NCBI GenBank assembly: GCA_001604185.1
Contig: LVAV01000028.1
Coordinates: forward strand, 1 to 64,000
Origin: Clostridiales bacterium Firm_16
Lineage (GTDB): Bacteria; Bacillota; Clostridia; Saccharofermentanales; Saccharofermentanaceae
DNA: 64,000 nucleotides
Direction: 5' to 3'
Every line of letters starts with the position of its first letter. Position 1 is the stretch's first letter. The position numbers were made by a program, and so were the translations under genes. Shown in pieces: positions 29,859-38,830 of the stretch. The notes below the pieces were generated by a model, which made no database searches, was not told the DNA's origin, and saw nothing but the letters and a program-made list of their open reading frames with translations.

Positions 29859-30617
29859 ATGTCTGAAGTAAGAATTTTCTTGAGTGGATGCATGGGTCGT
29901 ATGGGCCGTGTAATCACGGAGATGTGTGAAGAATACGAAGATACGAAGATTGTTGCCGGTTCGGACGTGGTTGAGAATCCGAATTCCGCGTTCCCGATCT
30001 ACAAGGATCCTCTGGAGTGCCAGGAAGAATTCGATGTTATCGTTGATTTCTCCCACGTAAGTGCTTTTGCCGGAATCGTAAAGCTGGCTGATACGAAGAA
30101 GAAACCGCTGGTTATGTGTACCACCGGTCTTTCTAATTTCCAGATCGACGAACTGAAGGAGCTTTCCGAGAAGGTCGGCGTGTTCTATTCCGGAAACATG
30201 TCCCTGGGCATCAATATGTTGATCAAGCTGGTGAAGGATGCGGCTGCCAAGCTGTATCCCGGATATGATATCGAGATCGTGGAAGAGCATCACAACAGAA
30301 AACTGGATGCACCTTCCGGAACCGCTCTGATGATCGCGGACGCCATCAATGAGTCCTGCGACAATCAGCTGGAATACGTGTTCGAACGCCAGTCCAAGCG
30401 TCAGCAGCGAGACAAGAAGGAACTGGGTATCTCTTCGATCCGCGGCGGCAATATCGTCGGTGAGCATAAAGTCATGTTTATCGGTGGTGAGGAGATCCTG
30501 ACCGTATCGCACAGCGCCCAGACCAGAAGCGTTTTCGGACGTGGAGCTGTATCGGCCGCCCGTTACATGGCGGATAAAGGTCCGGGTATGTACAATATGC
30601 AATCAATGGTAGACTAA
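29859..30617 (+). CDS. dapB: 4-hydroxy-tetrahydrodipicolinate reductase
   Basis: NAD(P)H-dependent reductase acting on the DapA product. The 252-aa protein has the dinucleotide-binding start IFLSGCMGRMGR, VDFSHVSA, the catalytic-loop signature EEHHNRKLDAPSGTA and a C-terminal AARYMADKGPGMYNM. The ATG at 29859 follows a GAAGGAG site; an in-frame GTG at 29844 has no such site. dapA lies immediately upstream. Confidence 0.95.
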   Translation: MSEVRIFLSGCMGRMGRVITEMCEEYEDTKIVAGSDVVENPNSAFPIYKDPLECQEEFDVIVDFSHVSAFAGIVKLADTKKKPLVMCTTGLSNFQIDELKELSEKVGVFYSGNMSLGINMLIKLVKDAAAKLYPGYDIEIVEEHHNRKLDAPSGTALMIADAINESCDNQLEYVFERQSKRQQRDKKELGISSIRGGNIVGEHKVMFIGGEEILTVSHSAQTRSVFGRGAVSAARYMADKGPGMYNMQSMVD

Positions 30618-30656
30618 GAGTCTGCTCTTGGAAGATAAAAAGATGGAGGAATTAGA

Positions 30657-31121
30657 ATGATTAAGTTACTTTTGGATGCCGCAGCAGGCGCAGGTGAAGG
30701 TACTCCGGGACAGGGTGCGAGTACCCTTATTATGTTGGCGATTTTCGCGGTCTTCATTATTTTCTGGTATGTTATCGCACTGCGTCCCCAGAGAAAGAAG
30801 GAAAAAGAACTCAAGGAAAAAGTGGATAAAATGCGTGTCGGTGACCGCATCATTACCATCGGCGGTCTGTGCGGACAGGTAGCCAACATCCGTGACGACG
30901 AGGTCACGATCATGACCAGTGCTGCCAATACACTTGTTACTTTCAAGAAGAGTGCCATCAACAACATCATCTCTCGTGATGCCAAGGTTGAGGCTCCGGC
31001 TGCAAAGGAAGAGAAGCCGAAGAGCGAGAAGAAGGTTGCTCTGGACCTGGGCAAGGAGAAGGTTTCTGAAGTGGTTGAAGATGCAGCTGAAACTGTGGAA
31101 GAGACAATCGAGAAAGAATAA
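30657..31121 (+). CDS. yajC: Preprotein translocase accessory subunit YajC
   Basis: The 154-aa protein has one N-terminal membrane helix (about 22-42), the YajC hallmark ALRPQRKKEKE after it, the small cytoplasmic domain (VGDRIITIGGLCGQV...DDEVTIMT) and a long acidic/lysine tail. YajC associates with SecDF at the Sec translocon. It is usually beside tgt or secDF; here it follows dapB by 39 bases, and secDF are not in the window. An ATGGAGGA ribosome region supports the ATG at 30657. Confidence 0.9.
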   Translation: MIKLLLDAAAGAGEGTPGQGASTLIMLAIFAVFIIFWYVIALRPQRKKEKELKEKVDKMRVGDRIITIGGLCGQVANIRDDEVTIMTSAANTLVTFKKSAINNIISRDAKVEAPAAKEEKPKSEKKVALDLGKEKVSEVVEDAAETVEETIEKE

Positions 31122-31182
31122 TCTTGACCTTTCTACGGATACCTCGTAGAATAGTTCTATCAGATGAATTGACATGATATGA

Positions 31183-31219
31183 AATGGAGTTTCCCCTAAG
31201 GACAGGGAGACTCCATTTT
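31183..31219 (+). terminator. Intrinsic terminator after yajC
   Basis: A 13-bp stem with one wobble pair (AATGGAGTTTCCC with GGGAGACTCCATT) is followed by a short T-run. It separates the dapA-dapB-yajC unit from dnaG. The 200-base gap to dnaG otherwise holds only weak promoter-like AT-rich sequence. Confidence 0.75.
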
Positions 31220-31326
31220 GCGTTAGAAGATGCTTCCTTCTTTCGAAGCGTCATGTCCTGTGATAAAATAAATGCATAATACTTTTCCCTGTCGGGAAGG
31301 GGCATTATGAGAAAAGGATGGAACTT

Positions 31327-33201
31327 ATGAGCAGCGGCCGTAACGGTATTCCCAATGAAGTGGTGGAAGAGATCATCTCTCGAAGCGATATTGTTTCGAT
31401 CGTCGGACAATATGTCCAGTTTACTAAGAATTCAGGCCAGAACATGTTCGGCCTTTGTCCTTTCCATTCGGAAGATACACCGTCTTTCTCCGTGTCAGTG
31501 AATAAACAGATCTATTATTGCTTCGGATGCCACAAGGGCGGAAATGTCGTGAATTTCATTATGGAGATCGAGCATCTTACGTATGTGGAAGCGTTGAAGT
31601 TTCTCGCAGAGAAGTGCGGAGTGACGATCCCGGAACCCGATGACGATAATTACAGGAAAGAAGAGCACCTGCGTAAGCGGCTCAAGGCAGTTCTGCTGGA
31701 AGCGGCCCGATATTATTACGCTTGCTTCCGATCCGATAAAGGCAAGGAGGCGAAGGCTTACCTTACTAAGCGTAAGATCACACCTGCCACAGCTACGAAA
31801 TTCGGACTGGGCTATGCTCCGAATGATTGGAACGGCTTATATAATCATCTGATCTCGAAGAATTTCACCCAGTATGAGATCAATCAATCCGGATTGTTCG
31901 TGAATAAGAACGGCAAGACCTTCGATCTGTTCCGAGGCCGTCTTATGTTCCCGATCTTCAATGCTATGGGTGAACTCATTGCTTTCGGAGGACGAATCAT
32001 CGGTGACGGGCAGCCGAAGTACGTGAATTCACCGGAGACTCCGATCTATTCCAAGCAGAGAAATCTCTATGCCTTAAATTTTGCCAAGAGTTCCAAGATG
32101 AAGCAGATCATCGTGGTGGAAGGCTATATGGATGTTATTTCCATGCATCAGGCCGGCGTTACCAATGCGGTGGCGTCTCTCGGTACGGCACTCACGGAGC
32201 GTCAGTTGGACCTTCTGGAGCGATACTGCGAAGAAGTAGTCCTTTTCTATGATTCGGACCGGGCCGGTCAGAATGCGGCGCTTCGTGGTCTGAAGATGCT
32301 AATGGACAGAAAGAAGAAGCATTCCGGTATGACGACTCAGGTGCGTGTGGCGAAGGTGCCGGACGGCAAGGATCCGGATGAGTTTATCCGTGAATATGGT
32401 AAAGAAAAGTTCGCCGAAGTGGTGGCTAACGCGTTACCGGTACTGGATTATCTTGTGGAGTCGGCGCGCCTGCAGAGTACGGACGACGAGGGAAGATTTG
32501 ATTCAGTTCTTTTCCAGCAGCTGATCTCGACGTATCTGTCCTGGGAGGATAACTTGATCCTTCGGGAACGTGCGGCGAATCAGGCGGCGCAGATCCTGGG
32601 TGTGTCTAAGGATGCCGTCATGGCGGAAGTCGGTAAGCTGTCTGTCAAGAACCGTGAGGAAGCCGTTACAAGAAGCAGACGAGAGGTCGAGAAACAAGCT
32701 TCGGTTCTCCCGGAGAAACAGCTGGGCGAGACGGCTACGAAGGAAGAACTGGTGCTGATCTGCCTTCTGGCGACATTGGGTTCAGATTATGGGGCCTTTG
32801 TGGAGAAATATCACGATAAGCCTTTAGTTACGGACTTCAGTATGGGTACGATGCGGACCATCGTGCAGCAGATCCTTCCAATCCTGGAAGAAGGAAAACT
32901 AGATTCCAACCGGCTTCTTCTGGCAGGAGATAACCTGATCCTGAATCAGAGACCGGCAAGAGATACACTGGCAGAGGCTCTGGTAAGCGTGAAATACGGT
33001 AAAGACCGCGATGATCTGATGAAGAATACTATCGATTATCTTTATAGGGTGCGTCTTATGGTGTATTCCAGGTCCAAGGATGATCTGGCCAAGCGGCTGG
33101 ATGTGATGCCGGACGGACCGGACCGGGATGCGACGGTCAAGGCTTTCAGCGATACCATTGCCTATCTGAAGTATCTGAAAGAGAAGATGAGGATGCTTTG
33201 A
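31327..33201 (+). CDS. dnaG: DNA primase
   Basis: Synthesises RNA primers at the replication fork. The 624-aa product has the N-terminal CHC2 zinc finger (CPFHSEDTPSF...CFGCHKGG), the primase core with FGGRIIGDGQPKYVNSPETPIY, the Toprim domain (VVEGYMDVISMHQAG and LFYDSDRAGQNAA) and a C-terminal helicase-binding region. The ATG at 31327 has AAGG nine bases upstream; an in-frame ATG at 31318 sits on top of that site. In most Firmicutes rpoD follows dnaG; here trmK follows with a one-base overlap. Confidence 0.95.
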   Translation: MSSGRNGIPNEVVEEIISRSDIVSIVGQYVQFTKNSGQNMFGLCPFHSEDTPSFSVSVNKQIYYCFGCHKGGNVVNFIMEIEHLTYVEALKFLAEKCGVTIPEPDDDNYRKEEHLRKRLKAVLLEAARYYYACFRSDKGKEAKAYLTKRKITPATATKFGLGYAPNDWNGLYNHLISKNFTQYEINQSGLFVNKNGKTFDLFRGRLMFPIFNAMGELIAFGGRIIGDGQPKYVNSPETPIYSKQRNLYALNFAKSSKMKQIIVVEGYMDVISMHQAGVTNAVASLGTALTERQLDLLERYCEEVVLFYDSDRAGQNAALRGLKMLMDRKKKHSGMTTQVRVAKVPDGKDPDEFIREYGKEKFAEVVANALPVLDYLVESARLQSTDDEGRFDSVLFQQLISTYLSWEDNLILRERAANQAAQILGVSKDAVMAEVGKLSVKNREEAVTRSRREVEKQASVLPEKQLGETATKEELVLICLLATLGSDYGAFVEKYHDKPLVTDFSMGTMRTIVQQILPILEEGKLDSNRLLLAGDNLILNQRPARDTLAEALVSVKYGKDRDDLMKNTIDYLYRVRLMVYSRSKDDLAKRLDVMPDGPDRDATVKAFSDTIAYLKYLKEKMRML

Positions 33202-33866
33202 TGACGCGGGAGAAGATCGAGCTTTCACCAAGACTTTCTGCCGTTGCTTCCTTGATCCGAAAATCCGATGTCGTTATTGATGTAGGGTCGGATCATGGGA
33301 AACTGGGCGCATTTTGCTTGCGAGAAGGTCTGTGTAACGGACTGATCGCTACGGATATCCATGCCCAGCCGGCTGAACGGACGAGACAGTTTCTGCGTCT
33401 TTGCGGGTATGAGGAGACCTCTGAGGTATGTTGTACAGACGGTCTGAACGGAGTGGATGTGCCGGACGGAGCTACGATCGTAATTGCCGGAATGGGAGGG
33501 CTGGAGATCCGTAAGATCCTCCAGGAGTTCCTGACTAAGTATCCATCTAAGAATGTATCGCTGGTGCTTCAGCCCCAGCGGTCTTTCTATGAACTTCGGA
33601 CATTTCTTTCTGAGGCGGGTCTTCCTATCGTAGAGGAAAAAATCGCATCAGAAAGAGGCCGCTATTATATTGTTATTCGAACGGAAGGCCGGGGAGAGCG
33701 CTATCTTCTTTCCAAGGAAGAGTACTATCTCGGACCTTTCATTCTTCGTGAGAAGCCGGAGCTTTTCACGGAGTATATGGCGCATAACCGTAAGCTTATG
33801 GAGAAACAAGCCTTAGGCAATCCGGACTGTGCCGAGATCCTTAAAATCTGGGAGGAATTATTATGA
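33201..33866 (+). CDS. trmK: tRNA (adenine-22-N1)-methyltransferase
   Basis: SAM-dependent methylation of A22 in tRNA. The 221-aa product has the Rossmann motif VIDVGSDHGKLG, the TDIHAQPAERTRQF segment, IAGMGGLEIRKIL and LQPQRSFYELRTFL, all typical of TrmK (YqfN). ATG at 33201 overlaps the dnaG stop as TGATG and has GAGG eight bases upstream. The Nif3-like gene overlaps its end, matching the Bacillus trmK-yqfO order. Confidence 0.93.
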   Translation: MTREKIELSPRLSAVASLIRKSDVVIDVGSDHGKLGAFCLREGLCNGLIATDIHAQPAERTRQFLRLCGYEETSEVCCTDGLNGVDVPDGATIVIAGMGGLEIRKILQEFLTKYPSKNVSLVLQPQRSFYELRTFLSEAGLPIVEEKIASERGRYYIVIRTEGRGERYLLSKEEYYLGPFILREKPELFTEYMAHNRKLMEKQALGNPDCAEILKIWEELL

Positions 33867-34633
33867 GTAATGAGTATCTTGTTTCTGAAGTGATCGAAGC
33901 GATGAAGATCATCGCTCCGCCGGAACTTGCCATGGAATGGGATCATGTGGGATTGATGATCGGAGATGAAACAGAGACTGTCAAGGGTGTCCTTCTTGCT
34001 TTGGATGCCGGCATGGCAGCCGTAGATGCGGCCATTGAAGCAGGGGCCAACATGATCATCACGCACCATCCGCTGTTCTTCCAGCCGGTGAATAAAATCG
34101 ATTACCAGACTGCACGTGGCGCTGTGATCCGAAAACTTATCAAGAATGATATGCATGTATACGCAGCCCATACTAATCTGGATCTGGCCAAGCAGGGCGT
34201 GAATCAGTCTCTGGCAAAAGAACTGGGCCTCGTGATGCCGATGACTTTAGCGGGTGCGGATTTCGGCATCTGCGGTAGTGTCGGTTCCCAGGAGACTTCA
34301 CTGATGGTCTATGCGGAACTGGTCAAGGCGAAACTGGGGGCTTCCGGAGTGATCCTCAATACAGATGAAGACCGTCCGGTCAGCCGCGTATTCCTGCAAG
34401 GAGGAGCTTTTGACGATGAATGCATCCCTGCATTGATCAATGCCAATGTAGAAGTCGTAGTGACCGGTGAGATGAAACATCACCATATGATAGAACTGGA
34501 AGATTCCGGTATTGCCGCCATCGTGGCAGGACACGAGGTGACAGAACGCATAGTACTTCCAAGTGTAAAGAAACAGCTTTTGCGCAAATTGCCGAATTTG
34601 CCGGTAACGGTGTTTGGCGGTCACAAATGGTGA
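33863..34633 (+). CDS. Nif3-like dinuclear metal-centre protein
   Basis: The 256-aa product is a compact Nif3/YbgI/YqfO family member. Metal ligands are visible in THHPLFF, AAHTNLD and AGHEVTE. The family forms hexameric toroids with a dinuclear metal site; GTP cyclohydrolase-like or regulatory roles have been proposed, but the function is not settled. The start overlaps the trmK stop (ATGA). The central insertion found in longer Firmicute homologues is absent. Confidence 0.92.
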   Translation: MSNEYLVSEVIEAMKIIAPPELAMEWDHVGLMIGDETETVKGVLLALDAGMAAVDAAIEAGANMIITHHPLFFQPVNKIDYQTARGAVIRKLIKNDMHVYAAHTNLDLAKQGVNQSLAKELGLVMPMTLAGADFGICGSVGSQETSLMVYAELVKAKLGASGVILNTDEDRPVSRVFLQGGAFDDECIPALINANVEVVVTGEMKHHHMIELEDSGIAAIVAGHEVTERIVLPSVKKQLLRKLPNLPVTVFGGHKW

Positions 34634-34666
34634 TGAAAATCGCTAGTAGAAAACACCACGTTCGAT

Positions 34667-34672
34667 TATAAT
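34667..34672 (+). promoter_or_regulatory. -10 element of the RNase P RNA promoter
   Basis: A perfect TATAAT ends eight bases before the deduced RNA 5' end at about 34680. The -35 (TAGTAG at 34644-34649, 17-bp spacer) is weak. Confidence 0.5.
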
Positions 34673-34679
34673 AGTAGTG

Positions 34680-35040
34680 TTTTCTGAGCTGGACCGGATG
34701 ATCGCGGGCACAGGTGCTGAAAGGCCGTGCGTGAGGAAAGTCCGGGCTCCATAGGACAAGGGTGCCGGGCAGTTCCCGGTGAAGGTAACTTTAAGGAAAG
34801 TGCAACAGAAAAGAAAACCGCTTCTCCGCAAGGAGCAGTAAGGATGAAAAGGCGAGGTAAGAGCTCACCGGCGGTCCGGTAACGGATCGGCCTTGTAAAC
34901 CCCACTCGGAGCAACGCCGTGGTAAGACAGTAACTGTGGTCCGCAGGTCTTTAGGAGGCGGCTTGAGCCGGAACGAGATTTCCGGTCTAGATAGATGATC
35001 ATTCTCGACAGAACCCGGCTTACAGGTTCAACTTAGAAAA
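34680..35040 (+). ncRNA. rnpB: RNase P RNA (catalytic RNA of tRNA 5' processing)
   Basis: Conserved blocks are unmistakable: GAGGAAAGTCCGGGCTCC near 34731, GTGCAACAGAAA near 34800, a GGTAAGAG block near 34856 and GACAGAACCCGGCTTACAG near 35008. The ends are set by the P1 helix: 34680-34695 pairs with 35025-35040 using only Watson-Crick and G-U pairs. The length of about 361 nt and the block layout look more like the ancestral A class than the Bacillus B class, but that was judged by eye. The RNA lies between the Nif3-like gene and the PurM-type gene. Confidence 0.96.
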
Positions 35041-35106
35041 TGTCTAGTCAATACGTACCGTCTATGCGGTACATGAAATATAAAAGTGAGAAAGAAGGAC
35101 AAGAAC

Positions 35107-36279
35107 ATGGCAGAATCGTATCTTAGCCGCGGTGTGTCACCGACCAAGGATGATGTAAAGAAGGCAGTTGCTAATCAGGATAAGGGAGCTTTCCCGGGTG
35201 CATTCTGTAAATTGATCGATGATCTTGCCGGTGATCCGGATTATTGTACGGCGATCCATGCTGACGGCGCTGGTACCAAGTCTTCGGCCGCATATATCGC
35301 ATATCGCGAGACCGGAGATCTGAAGTGGTTCCGCAACATTGCCCAGGATTCCCTGGTCATGAATACCGATGACCTTGCATGCGTCGGTGCCCTGAAGAAG
35401 CTTTCTATCTCCAATACCATCGGAAGAAATGCCCATCGTGTAGATGGTAAGTGCATTGCCGCAGTTATCGAGGGTTATAACGCCATCGTCGGTAAACTGC
35501 AGGATATGGGTTTCGATATCACCATGTGCGGTGGTGAGACCGCCGACGTCGGTGATCTGGTACGTACTCTTATCGTAGATTCGACACTGGTGACAAGAAT
35601 TGCCAGAAAAGACGTCATCAATGCTGCGAATATCAAGCCCGGTCACGTGATCGTAGGACTTGCTTCCTTCGGTCAGGCGACTTATGAAGACAGCTATAAT
35701 TCCGGTATTTCATCGAATGGTCTTACCGCTGCAAGACATATGCTTCTTTGCAAGGATTACCTCAAGGAATATCCGGAATCTGTTTCTGAGACTATTCCTG
35801 AAGATAAAGTATACTGTGGTAAGTTCCGCATGACAGATAAGTTGCCTGGAAGTGAGCAGACTGTAGCAGAGGCACTTCTTTCTCCGACAAGAACATTCCT
35901 TCCGGTCATCCGTGATGTCCTGGATCAGTATAGAAATGAGATCTCCGGTATCATCCACTGCACGGGTGGCGGACAGGCTAAGTGCCGTGATTTCGGTAAA
36001 AATCTGCGCATCATCAAGGATAATCTTTTCCCGTTTCCGCCGATCTTCCAGGCTATTTATGAATCCGGCGAGATCCCGATGAAGGAAATGTATCAGGTAT
36101 TCAACTGTGGCCACAGAATCGAGTTCTACTGCAATGAGTCAGTAGCAGAAGGCATTATGGCCATCGCAAAGAAGTACAATATCGAGTCCCGTGTTGTAGG
36201 TCGTGTAGAGGCTTTACCGGAAGGCTCGGAGAACCAGGTAGTGATCCGTGCGAACGGTGAAGAATTCATCTACGGCTGA
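35107..36279 (+). CDS. purM: PurM-type phosphoribosylformylglycinamidine cyclo-ligase (AIR synthase family, long form)
   Basis: The 390-aa product has the AIR-synthase fold: HADGAGTKS (PurM ADGVGTK motif), MNTDDLACVGA, IAAVIEGYNAI, the GGETADV motif and a C-terminal CTGGGQAKC...FPFPPIF segment, with the late VFNCGHRIEFYC matching the PurM NMGxG region loosely. PurM closes the imidazole ring of AIR in purine synthesis. At 390 aa it exceeds the roughly 345 aa of standard PurM and resembles the long form known from Bacteroidetes. No other pur gene is in the window, so another substrate is possible. The ATG at 35107 has AAGGA at proper distance. A small dyad at 35055-35072 lies between rnpB and this gene. 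Confidence 0.75.
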   Translation: MAESYLSRGVSPTKDDVKKAVANQDKGAFPGAFCKLIDDLAGDPDYCTAIHADGAGTKSSAAYIAYRETGDLKWFRNIAQDSLVMNTDDLACVGALKKLSISNTIGRNAHRVDGKCIAAVIEGYNAIVGKLQDMGFDITMCGGETADVGDLVRTLIVDSTLVTRIARKDVINAANIKPGHVIVGLASFGQATYEDSYNSGISSNGLTAARHMLLCKDYLKEYPESVSETIPEDKVYCGKFRMTDKLPGSEQTVAEALLSPTRTFLPVIRDVLDQYRNEISGIIHCTGGGQAKCRDFGKNLRIIKDNLFPFPPIFQAIYESGEIPMKEMYQVFNCGHRIEFYCNESVAEGIMAIAKKYNIESRVVGRVEALPEGSENQVVIRANGEEFIYG

Positions 36280-36299
36280 TTCGGCAAAGGGTTCTTAGA

Positions 36300-37136
36300 A
36301 TGAAGCCTCTTTTCCGGTCTTTAGCAAGTATTCTGGCTTTGGCGCTGTGCCTGTGCACTGCGCCTTTGCTCGTTTCATGCTCAGACTGGGATCAGGATTT
36401 GACGAAGGCAACATCTGATTCTTCCGAGACCGATGATGCAGATCTGACGAGTGAGTCCGAAGAGTCAACATATCAGCAACATGAACTGGTCACTCTGGTC
36501 AATGAGTATATGCAGACCTTGATAACAGGTGATCCGGATGCGGTATGTCAGAAATTCGGGTTGAACAGGATCGAAGTTCTCTATCCGTCCAGAGAGGACG
36601 TAGATGAGATTTATTCCATACTCTCACGCAATGCGAATTTCTATATTGGCGGTGTGTTATCTACACGCGAATCTTCCTTTAGTGTAGATACGGTGTATTG
36701 CCTGCCGGATATCCGGAGCTGTTATTTCGAAGTCCTGGCGGATACAACGTTTATGGAAACAGCATCACGTGAATGGATCGATGCCATGCTCCAGCATACT
36801 GAAGTGGATGCTGCCAGAGAGAAGATGATCGATGCTGCATTTCGCGAGGCTCTTCGAAGGATCAACGATGGTGAGTACAAAGAGTATTACTCTCAGTCCG
36901 GCTCTTTCAAGTTTCATAAGAACCCGGATAGATATGTACTGGAACAAGAACCGGAATTTGTCACGTTCTTCGGATATCAGGAGCGCATAGCACACCTTCG
37001 GTATGTCGATTCTATAGAGGAATATAATTTCCTCGTCACGTATCTTGCGGTTCTTGTAGAGAAGGGAGAAGTGGAGAAAACTGTTGCGGATACGATCCTT
37101 CTTGAGAAGAAAGAGGAGATGCAGGGGGCTTTCTGA
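36300..37136 (+). CDS. Predicted lipoprotein of unknown function
   Basis: The 278-aa product starts with a signal peptide ending in a lipobox (LLVSC, acylated Cys near residue 27), followed by a Ser/Asp/Glu/Thr-rich linker to about residue 58 and a mixed alpha/beta domain of about 220 residues. I recognise no family; a DUF-type sensor or NTF2-like domain is possible. It would be anchored on the outer face of the membrane. It starts 20 bases after the purM stop and is probably co-transcribed. A weak long-loop terminator candidate (about 37161-37203) with a T-run follows. Confidence 0.75.
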   Translation: MKPLFRSLASILALALCLCTAPLLVSCSDWDQDLTKATSDSSETDDADLTSESEESTYQQHELVTLVNEYMQTLITGDPDAVCQKFGLNRIEVLYPSREDVDEIYSILSRNANFYIGGVLSTRESSFSVDTVYCLPDIRSCYFEVLADTTFMETASREWIDAMLQHTEVDAAREKMIDAAFREALRRINDGEYKEYYSQSGSFKFHKNPDRYVLEQEPEFVTFFGYQERIAHLRYVDSIEEYNFLVTYLAVLVEKGEVEKTVADTILLEKKEEMQGAF

Positions 37137-37233
37137 GCCGAGAAAGAATGACGGGAAGATCCTCTCAAAATCTGATTATCTTTGGGAGAAAAGAGGTTTT
37201 TTCAGATTTTTCGAAGTTTTTCGAAATAGTGTG

Positions 37234-37262
37234 TTGACAACCTGAAACATCATCGATATAAT
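37234..37262 (+). promoter_or_regulatory. Consensus promoter for tRNA-Lys
   Basis: Perfect TTGACA (37234-37239) and perfect TATAAT (37257-37262) are separated by 17 bp, about 30 bases before the tRNA. Both hexamers match the sigma-A consensus at all 12 positions. Confidence 0.85.
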
Positions 37263-37294
37263 AATCAACGTTCGCAAGGAACACGAGCGAATAT

Positions 37295-37370
37295 GTACCT
37301 TTAGCTCAGTTGGTAGAGCAACTGACTCTTAATCAGTGGGCCCAGGGTTCGAGTCCCTGAAGGTGCACCA
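37295..37370 (+). tRNA. tRNA-Lys (anticodon CUU)
   Basis: The 76-nt cloverleaf has a seven-base acceptor stem (one G-U pair), D-arm GCTCAGTTGGTAGAGC, anticodon loop CTCTTAA with CTT at 37328-37330, T-arm GGTTCGAGTCC and an encoded 3' CCA. It reads AAG. It is a single-gene unit with its own promoter and terminator. Confidence 0.97.
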
Positions 37371-37371
37371 G

Positions 37372-37399
37372 ACCGGATCAGAAATGATCCGGTTTTTTT
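37372..37399 (+). terminator. Intrinsic terminator of tRNA-Lys
   Basis: A 9-bp GC-rich stem (ACCGGATCA with TGATCCGGT) with a GAAA tetraloop is followed by seven T's, directly after the CCA end. Confidence 0.9.
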
Positions 37400-37486
37400 G
37401 TGCCAGAAATTCGACGTTTAAATCAAAATTATTATGTTATAATCTTATTCTGTATATAGCTAGTGCTATCTAAGGAGGAAGTCTAT

Positions 37487-38770
37487 ATGGATAATAAGTT
37501 CAGTATTGAGACCAATTGCGTACAGGGCGCATATCAACCGAAGAACGGTGAGTCAAGAGTGATGCCGATCGTACAGAGCACCACGTGGAAGTATTCTACG
37601 ACAGAGCAGATGGGTCGTCTTTTCGATCTTGAGGAGAGTGGTTATTTCTATACACGTCTGGCTAATCCGACAAGTGACCTTGTCGCTGCGAAGATCTGTA
37701 TGCTGGAAGGTGGCGTAGCTGCCATGCTGACTTCTTCCGGACAAGCTGCAAACTTCTATTCCATCTTCAATCTTTGCTCGGCAGGAGATCACATTGTTTG
37801 TTCTTCCGCGCTTTATGGTGGAACCTATAATCTGTTCGCGCACACCATCAAGAAGATGGGTATCGACGCTACATTCGTGTCCCCGGATGCGACTGAAGCA
37901 GAGATCGAGGCTGCGATCCAGCCGAATACCAAGCTGGTTTTCGGTGAGACTATTGCTAACCCGGCTTTGAACGTTCTTGATATTGAAACTTTTGCCAATA
38001 CGGCTCATAAGCATGGACTGCCGTTCATGATCGACAACACATTTGCTACTCCGATCAATTGCCGTCCTATCGAGTGGGGTGCTGATATTGTTATCCATTC
38101 CACGACCAAGTACATGGATGGTCATGCTACTTCCGTCGGTGGTTGCATCGTTGATGCGGGTACTTTTGACTGGGCTAAATATCCGGAGAGATTTGCAGGT
38201 CTCGTAGAGCCGGATGAGACTTATCACGGTGTATCTTACACAGGCCGTTTCGGAAAGTCAGCTTTCATCATGAAGGCAGTTGCTCAGCTCATGCGTGACC
38301 TGGGATCTATTCCGGGCCCGATGAATGCATTCCTTCTTAATCTCGGACTGGAGACACTGCACCTTCGTATGCCGCGTCACTGTGAGAATGCCCAGGCTGT
38401 TGCCGAGTATCTGCAGAATCATCCGAAGATCGCATGGGTTTCTTACCCGGGTCTTCCAGGTGATAAGGAATATGAGAAAGCCAAGAAGTACTGCCCGAAC
38501 GGCACATGCGGCGTTTTGTCCTTTGGGGTAAAGGGCGGTAGAGAGGCTTGCATAAAGTTCATGGATTCCTTGAAGCTTGCTGCTATCTGCACACATGTTG
38601 CAGATGCACGTACCTGTGTTCTGCATCCGGCATCCCATACACATCGCCAGATGAATGACGAAGAACTCAAGGCCGCAGGTGTAAGTCCGGATCTGATCCG
38701 TTTCTCTACCGGTATTGAGAATAAGAAGGATATTATCGCTGACATTGAGCAGGCTCTGGCTAACGTTTGA
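37487..38770 (+). CDS. metY: O-acetylhomoserine sulfhydrylase (Cys/Met metabolism PLP enzyme)
   Basis: PLP-dependent enzyme that makes homocysteine from O-acetylhomoserine and sulfide. The 427-aa length fits MetY. Signatures are SSGQAAN (phosphate binding), YGGTYNLF, DNTFATP and the PLP-lysine motif HSTTKYMDGH, plus CVLHPASHTHRQM near the C-terminus. Cystathionine gamma-synthase or methionine gamma-lyase are relatives, but the roughly 430-residue length and the central KYPERF...YHGVSYTGRFG insertion favour the sulfhydrylase. The ATG at 37487 follows TAAGGAGG. No SAM riboswitch or T-box is visible in the short leader, which has a TATAAT at 37438-37443. Confidence 0.9.
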   Translation: MDNKFSIETNCVQGAYQPKNGESRVMPIVQSTTWKYSTTEQMGRLFDLEESGYFYTRLANPTSDLVAAKICMLEGGVAAMLTSSGQAANFYSIFNLCSAGDHIVCSSALYGGTYNLFAHTIKKMGIDATFVSPDATEAEIEAAIQPNTKLVFGETIANPALNVLDIETFANTAHKHGLPFMIDNTFATPINCRPIEWGADIVIHSTTKYMDGHATSVGGCIVDAGTFDWAKYPERFAGLVEPDETYHGVSYTGRFGKSAFIMKAVAQLMRDLGSIPGPMNAFLLNLGLETLHLRMPRHCENAQAVAEYLQNHPKIAWVSYPGLPGDKEYEKAKKYCPNGTCGVLSFGVKGGREACIKFMDSLKLAAICTHVADARTCVLHPASHTHRQMNDEELKAAGVSPDLIRFSTGIENKKDIIADIEQALANV

Positions 38771-38830
38771 TCCTAGTCATACGGCATACTCGAAATCGAT
38801 TTCGAAATCATTGAAAAAACATTTTCTTTT

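Noticed and set aside
35055..35072. Terminator for RNase P RNA
   Set aside because: A 6-bp dyad exists but no T-run follows it, so I did not list it as a terminator.
37161..37203. Intrinsic terminator after the lipoprotein gene
   Set aside because: A T-run is present, but the stem is only about 5 bp with a very long loop; mentioned only within the gene entry.
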